From CBDAUN01 sp965214615 (GTDB lineage: Bacteria > Pseudomonadota > Gammaproteobacteria > Arenicellales > JAJDZL01): a stretch of DNA of 64,000 bases. The DNA lies in NCBI GenBank assembly GCA_965214615.1, contig OZ243952.1, positions 1,054,001-1,118,000 of the forward strand, in the 5' to 3' direction. A program made the position numbers and the translations under genes. Position 1 is the first letter of the stretch. Each line of letters begins with the position of its first letter. Below, piece by piece: positions 26,147 through 33,000 of the stretch. A model generated the notes under the pieces. It did no database searches, had not been told where the DNA came from, and saw only the letters and a list, made by a program, of their open reading frames with translations.

Positions 26147-27298
26147 GTGAGAGATTCGGCGGTTGGCGAGTTTCGCCTGTCGCGAAGGCGAAAGGCATTG
26201 CCGATTGCGGTGGCAGTGATCGTCTGCGCACTCGGACTTGCAGGTCAGATTGGCGCGGGAATCGGCTACGGCATGCTGCTTGTGTCGACGATGCTTCTTG
26301 CGGGCGGCCTATGCGCATTTGCGCTTTTGCTGTTCGCCCCCGGATTTGCATCGGCAGCAGCCGCTGGCGCCGGGCGCTGGCTTTTAGTGCTTGGCGGGTG
26401 GATGTATGTCTTCGGCGTGAGCGCTCTTGCAGGCTACTATAGCCTGGAGGCGGTCGCCGGCCGGGTCGAACTGCACTGGATTTTGTTCGGTCCTGCAGCT
26501 TTGCTGGCGCTGGTGATTTTTGATGTCGGGCTGTATCGTTCAATTTTGAAAAAGAACACCCCCGCCTGGCGGCGATACCGTCAGTTCATCCGGCCCGACA
26601 ACATCGATGCCGGAGCAATGAGGCAGACGTTTGTTTCAGATGTCGTGCTGCATACTGCGCTGGCGTCTGTGAGCGGATTGCGCTGGCTGCGGCATACTTT
26701 GATTCTGTGGGGATTCGGATTGATGTTCGCGGTCGAAATTGTCGCTGTTTTTGTGCGTGAGGGATTGCCCGCGTTCGGAATGCCGGATGTATGGGCGTTG
26801 CCGGTTCATCCGGTGCGGCTTGCATTCGATTTCGCATTCGATTTTTTCGGGACGATGATCCTGATCGGATGTCTGCTGGCCTACCTGTGGCGAGTGACTG
26901 TCAAGGATGAAACGGAGCGGAAGTTTGCGGACTCGCCGTCGCTTTTGTTTCTGTTTTTCGTCGTTTTAAGCGGATTTGCTGTCGAGGGCATTCGTATTCT
27001 TGCCGAAGGATTCCCAGCAGGAAGCGGCTACTCGTTTACGGGCTATGTCTTCGCTTTCGTGCTGCCTGGATCAGCGGATTTTCTGTCGGCCGCTTACAAG
27101 CCGCTTTGGTATGTGCATGTTTTCGGCTCGCTCGCGTTTATCGCCTATGTTCCTGTGCGCCGGCTTGTTCATTCGTGCGCTACTCCCGTCGGGCGAATGA
27201 TGAATTCGCAAACACAAATGCTTGCCGAGAAACGCATCGGCTCCCTGCAGGGACTGATGCACGGCAAGGCAAGTTCAACCCAGAAGGTCCGTGACTGA
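26147..27298 (+). CDS. Membrane cytochrome b-like protein (NarI/HdrE-like C-terminal half)
   Basis: This 383-residue protein starts at a GTG and has about nine membrane segments. The C-terminal half, from about residue 165, resembles the gamma subunit of nitrate reductase and HdrE: VVLHTALASVSGLRWLRHTL, FDFFGTMILIGCLLAYLWR, FLFFVVLSGFAVEGIRI, and KPLWYVHVFGSLAFIAYVP with candidate haem His residues. It would link the molybdoenzyme/ferredoxin pair to the quinone pool. The N-terminal half is a second hydrophobic bundle without a clear family. It is the last of five genes in the operon. Confidence 0.75.
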   Translation: MRDSAVGEFRLSRRRKALPIAVAVIVCALGLAGQIGAGIGYGMLLVSTMLLAGGLCAFALLLFAPGFASAAAAGAGRWLLVLGGWMYVFGVSALAGYYSLEAVAGRVELHWILFGPAALLALVIFDVGLYRSILKKNTPAWRRYRQFIRPDNIDAGAMRQTFVSDVVLHTALASVSGLRWLRHTLILWGFGLMFAVEIVAVFVREGLPAFGMPDVWALPVHPVRLAFDFAFDFFGTMILIGCLLAYLWRVTVKDETERKFADSPSLLFLFFVVLSGFAVEGIRILAEGFPAGSGYSFTGYVFAFVLPGSADFLSAAYKPLWYVHVFGSLAFIAYVPVRRLVHSCATPVGRMMNSQTQMLAEKRIGSLQGLMHGKASSTQKVRD

Positions 27299-27301
27299 AT
27301 T

Positions 27302-28108
27302 ATGAGCACAATCATCGCAATTTACGGTAAGACATGTACTTTGAAATCCGATGTCGCCCGAGCGATATCGCGTCTGACGGGCTACAAGATGGCCAGCCGC
27401 GGCGAGTGGATCACCACATGCGCATTGATGGACAAGCACTCCAGTGGTCTGCAGGTCGATCTGGATGTGCATCGGGAAACTGACGAGCAGACCCGCGGGA
27501 TGATCTCCTGGCCCGACGATGTTCTGATTCTTGAAAGCCGGTTTATGGATTGCGTGCTTGGCGGGACCGACGGCGTGTTTCTGGTGCGCCTGATTTCGTC
27601 TGAGGAATCTCGCGAAAAGCGCTGGGAGCATCGCCGCGAGCAGGGCGGAGGCAGAACGCGGCAGATTGGCGAAGGCGTGTCGCAGCGCGACAGGGATGAT
27701 GCCGAACTGCGTCAGAAGCTCTATCCCGATGCCGGCGATGTGCGTCCGGACATGGAAATTGACACATCTGATGGCCAGGCGCATGAAATCGGTCTGAAAA
27801 TCTGGGCCGAGTTCACCGGCGAGGATCTGTCCTACCTGCAGGCTTCTGCGAGCGAGGAGATGGACAAGAGGCAGACCAAGGGTCTTAAGCCCGGACCATC
27901 GGCTGGCGAAGTGGCTGTCTACAATGCGCTTCGTAATCCATTTGGCGGCTACATCGTCGATGACGAAAGCGGCCGGCAGGTGTTTGTGCACAAAAGCGCA
28001 GTCGAGTCTGCGGGCCTTGAAGAACTGAAAAAGGGTCAGCGTGTCCGCTACCAGATTGTTGAAGATGGATTTGGCGGGTTCCGGGCATCGGGTGTTGCGC
28101 CCGAATAG
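27302..28108 (+). CDS. Cytidylate-kinase-like P-loop protein fused to a cold-shock-like domain
   Basis: This 268-residue protein has an N-terminal nucleotide-kinase-like domain (about 1-180): IIAIYGKTCTLKSDVARAIS, the lid-like EEREKR/REQGGGRTRQIGEGVSQRD region, and LVRLISSEESREKRWEHR. The P-loop reads GKTCTLKS, with Leu where the second Gly is expected. The C-terminal segment (about 200-268) looks like a cold-shock domain: GEVAVYNALRNPFGGYIVDD, RQVFVHKSAVESAGLEELKK and GQRVRYQIVEDGFGGFRASG. An RNA- or nucleotide-linked function is inferred. It begins 3 bp after the cytochrome-like gene, so it is probably cotranscribed with it. Confidence 0.65.
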   Translation: MSTIIAIYGKTCTLKSDVARAISRLTGYKMASRGEWITTCALMDKHSSGLQVDLDVHRETDEQTRGMISWPDDVLILESRFMDCVLGGTDGVFLVRLISSEESREKRWEHRREQGGGRTRQIGEGVSQRDRDDAELRQKLYPDAGDVRPDMEIDTSDGQAHEIGLKIWAEFTGEDLSYLQASASEEMDKRQTKGLKPGPSAGEVAVYNALRNPFGGYIVDDESGRQVFVHKSAVESAGLEELKKGQRVRYQIVEDGFGGFRASGVAPE

Positions 28109-28111
28109 GCG

Positions 28112-28387
28112 ATGCCCCTGCTTGAAGATGTCATTCCGGCTTTGCGCAGTGATGCGCAATTGCGCAAGTCAAAGGCGTACCGGCTTCGACGTCGGCGGGT
28201 TGTCGCGATCAAGCTGACGTCCGGGGCTCCGTGCTCGTCGCACGGGGAATTGTTCGCGCCGTGGCCGGGCGGGAGCGAAGGTGTTGAAAAGTGGTTCGCC
28301 TTGGACAATGGTTTCGCTGTGGGCTATGGCGTTGATGCTGGCGGGAGGCCGAATTGTTCGGTTATAGAGCTTGAGCCCGATTCCTAG
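28112..28387 (+). CDS. Hypothetical small basic protein
   Basis: This 91-residue open frame begins 3 bp after the kinase/cold-shock gene and ends 1 bp before the CDGSH start. The tight spacing supports it being real. The sequence is basic in the first third (RKSKAYRLRRRRVVAIK), then has GAPCSSHGELFAPWPGG and a closing beta-like part. No family is recognised and no function can be given. Confidence 0.5.
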   Translation: MPLLEDVIPALRSDAQLRKSKAYRLRRRRVVAIKLTSGAPCSSHGELFAPWPGGSEGVEKWFALDNGFAVGYGVDAGGRPNCSVIELEPDS

Positions 28388-28388
28388 C

Positions 28389-28634
28389 ATGGACCAGCCC
28401 GCCTGCCCGCAGAGAGCGCCTTATCCGGTGATGGTCCGTGAAGGTGAGCAGTACGCCTGGTGCAGTTGCGGTCTAAGTGCCAGCCAGCCGTGGTGCGACG
28501 GAGCGCACCGCGATACGTCGTTTAAGCCAATTAAGTTTGTCGCTCCGATTTCCGGTGAATTCTACATGTGCGGCTGCAAGCGGTCCGACAATGCGCCCTA
28601 TTGCTTCGGCAATTGCATGGGGCACGCGCCTTAA
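28389..28634 (+). CDS. CDGSH-type iron-sulfur protein
   Basis: This protein of about 81 residues carries the CDGSH signature CSCGLSASQPWCDGAH, whose three Cys and one His bind a labile [2Fe-2S] cluster. A second related motif, CGCKRSDNAPYCFGNC, has Cys in place of the usual His. Tandem CDGSH proteins in bacteria are soluble redox or cluster-transfer proteins. The ATG at 28389 directly follows the preceding stop; the frame reaches a TTG at 28371. It is the probable last gene of the molybdoenzyme operon. Confidence 0.85.
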   Translation: MDQPACPQRAPYPVMVREGEQYAWCSCGLSASQPWCDGAHRDTSFKPIKFVAPISGEFYMCGCKRSDNAPYCFGNCMGHAP

Positions 28635-28696
28635 AAAGAACTTCAGTGCTAGTTCAACGCTAGGCTGTGAAACGTTGCTATTTTTTTCGCGAAATG

Positions 28697-28975
28697 GTCT
28701 ACAAGGTATTAATCCGGCACAATTTGGTTCAGCAAATAGTTCACCTCAATTCGCTAGAACCGGGTTGCAAGATTCTGGAATCCAATCTCGAAGCAGGAAC
28801 TGCGATTGCGCAAAACAATGTCGCCAACGGCTGCATTGACGGTGAATACTGCTTTACGGACTACGAGCAGGCCAAGTCGTTCGCCATCCTAAGCCTTGAT
28901 TTTGTGGACAAGACCGTCGAAGCAATGTCCGCAGACATCGAACGGCTCAATTCGGGCGAGGAGTACGGAGTTTGA
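28697..28975 (+). CDS. Hypothetical protein
   Basis: This is an open frame of about 92 residues from an ATG at 28697; the frame reaches a GTG at 28667. The composition is balanced. The C-terminal part (CFTDYEQAKSFAILSLDFVD, then KTVEAMSADIERLN) looks like a genuine helical protein. No family is recognised. It lies 60 bp after the CDGSH gene without a clear ribosome-binding site. Confidence 0.45.
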   Translation, partial: VYKVLIRHNLVQQIVHLNSLEPGCKILESNLEAGTAIAQNNVANGCIDGEYCFTDYEQAKSFAILSLDFVDKTVEAMSADIERLNSGEEYGV

Positions 28976-29761
28976 CTTGTCTGGGGGCGGAGAGTGAGAG
29001 ACAGTCACGATTGAGTTGAATAACTTGACGGGCAGAATTGGTGCAACTTTTCGAAATGCCGTGATCGCAAGGGCGGACAAGGTGTGCGCTAAGCGCAACC
29101 TTGGTGAACGCAATAGGATTATTCCCACCCTGGCGAACGCGCGCAAGTCGTCGCCTAGGTAAATTAATCACATTCTGGACCGACTTTTTGTGTTCCGACA
29201 GCCCATGTCGATGCGGACATGGGTAGAGTCAATCAGGACCGGTAGCGCGAACACGGGCGGCATCCATGCAGGAGAGGTGACCGTACGGCCTACAAAGTTG
29301 CACGAGATGGTAGTCGGGATGGCTTGACGGTGGGCCCTTGCGATTTGGATTCAAGTGTCTGCCGGGCGCGTCCTGCGTCAACGGGACCTTGGGCGGATGT
29401 CCAATTTTTCGCATGTTGATCGAATTTCGTTGACATTTTGGACATGCCTTGTGATTGTGCGTTCTTTTCCGGTGCAAAGCCGTCTTGCCATGCCATGGCG
29501 CGTGCATTGACTGTTGACGAAAGGCCGCGAAGATGGGAAAATAGCGACATTGTCGCACTGATCGGTGTATGTGCGGACTGAAGACAGTTTCCGTGACCAC
29601 AGCAGTAGCGACCATGGTTGACGTAATGAATGGTGCATCATTGGAGTGGAGATGACAGTGCGATGAGCGAGCATATAAGCGGACCGGCGGTAGCCGTCCA
29701 GAAGGTCGGAAAATTTCTTTATGCGTTGTTTTCGGACTCTGGATCGTTCCTGAAAAATGAA
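28976..29761. other. Intergenic region with a possible transposase scrap
   Basis: No intact gene is present. A 31-codon minus-strand frame at 29168-29263 resembles a DDE transposase core and is listed separately. The long minus-strand frame across 29229-30290 runs antisense to the autotransporter start and the octanucleotide repeat and is not supported. Confidence 0.45.
29168..29263 (-). pseudogene. Possible IS transposase fragment
   Basis: The minus strand encodes ALPVLIDSTHVRIDMGCRN. This resembles the V-x-I-D-S-T-x-V-R core around the second catalytic Asp of IS5/IS1182-type transposases. No terminal repeats or further transposase sequence can be found around it, so this may be chance. Confidence 0.22.
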
Positions 29762-29790
29762 CTGACAGAAACAGGTAAAAACGATATAAT
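29762..29790 (+). promoter_or_regulatory. Near-consensus sigma-70 promoter before the autotransporter
   Basis: CTGACA at 29762-29767, a 17-bp spacer and TATAAT at 29785-29790 make an almost perfect housekeeping promoter. The -10 box directly abuts the octanucleotide repeat, so transcription should begin inside the first or second repeat unit. Confidence 0.7.
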
Positions 29791-29877
29791 GATCGCCGGA
29801 TCGCCGGATCGCCGGATCGCCGGATCGCCGGATCGCCGGATCGCCGGATCGCCGGATCGCCGGATCGCCGGATCGCC
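29791..29877 (+). repeat. Octanucleotide tandem repeat (GATCGCCG), 10 full copies plus 7 bases
   Basis: Uninterrupted GATCGCCG units start immediately after the -10 box and would form the first part of the autotransporter transcript. Pure short arrays of this kind are prone to slippage. Because 8 is not a multiple of 3, each gain or loss shifts any frame read through it. The frame of the autotransporter is open back to 29779, through the array. Confidence 0.9.
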
Positions 29878-30030
29878 TCCCCTGCGTCTTCAGCACGGAA
29901 CTGCTCTCGCCCGCTAGCCTCCCCGCCTGATTCGTCCGCATCCGGCGGTCGGCGTTCCGACACCCGCTGGCCTGCTTCCTCCTCCGACAGCTTCGGTCCT
30001 TCCGCGACTCGCCATGCTCTCGCCGGCCGC

Positions 30031-33000
30031 TTGCGCCGTGTTGCGTGCATGCCTCTGCTCGCTCTGCCGCTGCTGCTTGCCCTTGCCGCTCCGGCCGCCG
30101 CGCAGACGATCGACTCCACGGAGATCACCGAAGGCGAGACCAAGACCTTCACCGTCTCCGGTATTCCGTCATCCTGGACTGGTAGTAGCGTAAGATTACA
30201 GATTTCTAATTTATCAGCGGTTACTTCGGATTGCTTTTTGACAACCATTCCGGGGGCCGGGGGATTTCCCAATTGGGATGTTTGCGACAACTCTCTAGCT
30301 GCCAGCTATAACCCGAACACCCGCACCTATACATTTGAACTGGAGGCCCGTGCAGATTCGGTCAACGACCCGGATGAAACGTTCACGATCACTCTGAGGG
30401 ATCCCAACGATGATTCGCGTCGCGTCACCTTCACCATCACGATCCGGGAAGCGCAAGTCACCCCTGTCACCCCCACAACCAACGCCACCCGGTTTCTCTC
30501 GCTGTCGCTGGACCGGGGCAAGGACACCTGCTTAGTTGGCGGAGGCAGCAGTAAAACGTACACATGCGTGAAGGAGACGGATTCGGCGCCGAAGAATGTG
30601 GAGTTCCAGGTCAAGACCGGCCAGCGCTCTTCGTCTGCCCTGCCTTTCCGCCTATGCTTCTCCGGCAGCGCCACGCGACGCACCGGCGGCAGTGCCGAGC
30701 AAGACGACTATCTGATACAGGAACAGGTGGGTAGCGCCTGGCAGACCAGAAACAGTAGCTGTGTCGATTCGTCCATCGCCGCCAACGAGCAACTGAGGAG
30801 GTTCCGCATCCAGGTGATTGGAGACAACCACTACGAGCAGGTGCCGATGTGGATCAACGGCCGGGAGCGGCTGGTCATATCGGGGCAGGAGACGGTCAAT
30901 ATCACACTGAATCCGGACCCGGCAAAGCCACTCCCTTCGCCCTACGGGATCGACAGCGTATTCAGTATCAAGACCCTGGTGATTGATGACAACGATTATC
31001 GCCAGCAGCCGCTTGCGTTCGGCACCTGGGCTGGAAAGCCGGGCGTGAAAGAAGGCAGACCGTCCCTCGATCAGGATGTCGGCATCCCGTTCTCGGCGCA
31101 GGCCGGCTGGGACAATACGGTAACCTACCGGGTCGTCCCCGGGGATGAGGACGGCGGCAGCGGCAGCACGGCCATATACGGCACCGACTACCGCCTGCGC
31201 GGCGACTACAACCGGAACACCAACCGGGGCACGATGACGCTGGCGAAGGGCAAGACGGTTGCGACTTTGCCGATCACGGTCATCGAGGATGAGCTTATCG
31301 AGGGCACCGAGACGGTGGTCCTGGAGATGGTGGACACGGGACCCCACGAGGTGGCCAAGCCGAACCACCGGATCACGATATACATCCAGGACGACGAAGC
31401 GACGCCCCTGCTCAAGGTTGATGAGTTCGGAAAGGTTCTCAGGGACGGGGTCGACAGCGGGCACAGGATCAAGATCGCTCTGGCCCCTGTGCATGCCTCG
31501 ATACCCAACCGGCCGCTGCAGGTCGATGCGCATTTCGAGTATTGCGTGACGGGCTCGGCGACGCTCGGCGAGGACTACACGCTGGTGCGCCCCGACGGCA
31601 CGAAGGTCAAGACGGGCTGCCACCTCGCGACGTTGCCGAAGGGTGAGCTCAGCACCTACCTTGATCTGAATCTGTTCGACGACGGCAGCAGCGACGAGCC
31701 GGACGAGTCGGTGAAGATCCGGTTGCAAAAGAGCACCGTGCCGGGCAAGGAGACCACGGATCTGCTTAAGATTCCGGACTCGACCCGCACGGCCGCCGAG
31801 ACCATCAGCACGGTCATCACCATCAAGGACGACCTGCCCGTTCTGAAGGTGTCGGGGTATGACGACACGTCGAGGTACAACCGCCGGTTCCGCGCGATAT
31901 TCAAGATCACTTCGGTCAACGGCGCCCTGCCGACCGGCCTCTACGTCAAGTGGGAGGTCGAGGACACCGGCAATGTGGTCAACGACAACCGCAGGCAGGG
32001 TCTGGGCAAGTCGGGCTACAAGTCACTTAACAGGGGCTTTTCCGAGTTCACGGTGCCCATCAGTATCCGGCACGACGCCGGGGCGGGCACGGTGACCTTC
32101 AAGGTGACGGCCACCGGCCGTCCGTTCCGGCTGGCTCCGGGCGACAATTGCGTGCGGATCAATAACGGGCTATGCCCTTTGGGCAACAATGCGCCGGCGA
32201 TTCAGATACCGGACACGGCGGTGTCCAACCTTAAGTTGGCGGCGGTGGACGATGTCAGCGCCAGCGTCACCTGGGACGCGGTGGAGCATGCCACCTCCTA
32301 TGACGTGTACTGGGAGGCCGAGAGCAGCGATTTGCAGACCGTTGTCTCTGGTGCCGAGAGCGTGACAGGCACTTCGGTGACGATCGGGCACAATGCTCAG
32401 GAAGCGATGACGCTGACGGTCACGGTGACGCCGGAACATCTGGACGGCAACGGCGTGAGGCAGCAACTCGGCGCGCTCGCTGCCACGGCGACGCTCGCCG
32501 TGGGGCCGGACGGCGATGCTCTGAGCGCCAGCGTGGAAGATGCTGACGCTCAGGCGCCGTCGTGCGTCTCCGACGCCCTGCTTGCCGACGCCCGGCTGGC
32601 TGCGAGCGAGACCTGGCGGACTTCGCCGGGCCATGTCGGGCGCTGGAGCCGGGTGCTTGCCGCCTTCGGGGAGAGCAACGCCTACAGCAGCAACCCGATG
32701 ACCGTCGCCGAGGCGCAGGCGCAGGCGGATCGCGGCCTCAAGCGCTGGAAGCCGGTGGCGCCGGCGCTGGAATGTCTGGAGAACCCACCGCAGGAACAGC
32801 CGGAACAGGCTGAGGTCCAGCCTGCGACACCTGCCACGCCCGAGCTCAGCGTCTCGGCGGGCTCCGCCGTGGACGAGGGCGGCAATGCCGCTTTCACGAT
32901 CACGGCCGATCCGGCGCCGCAATCCGACCTGACGATTGCCTGGACCGTTGCCCAGAGCGGCGAGTATCTGGCCGCGCCGGGCGCGGGCAGCCGGACGGTG

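Noticed and set aside
29791..29877. Possible CRISPR array
   Set aside because: The units are contiguous 8-bp repeats without spacers and no cas genes are present.
29630..29917. 95-codon plus-strand frame ending in AGSPDRRI repeats
   Set aside because: It runs across the promoter and the repeat array; the promoter would start transcription inside the frame, so it is unlikely to be a gene as such.
29229..30290. 353-codon minus-strand frame containing RRSGDPAI repeats
   Set aside because: The repeats come from the octanucleotide array read antisense, and the rest overlaps the autotransporter signal-peptide region.
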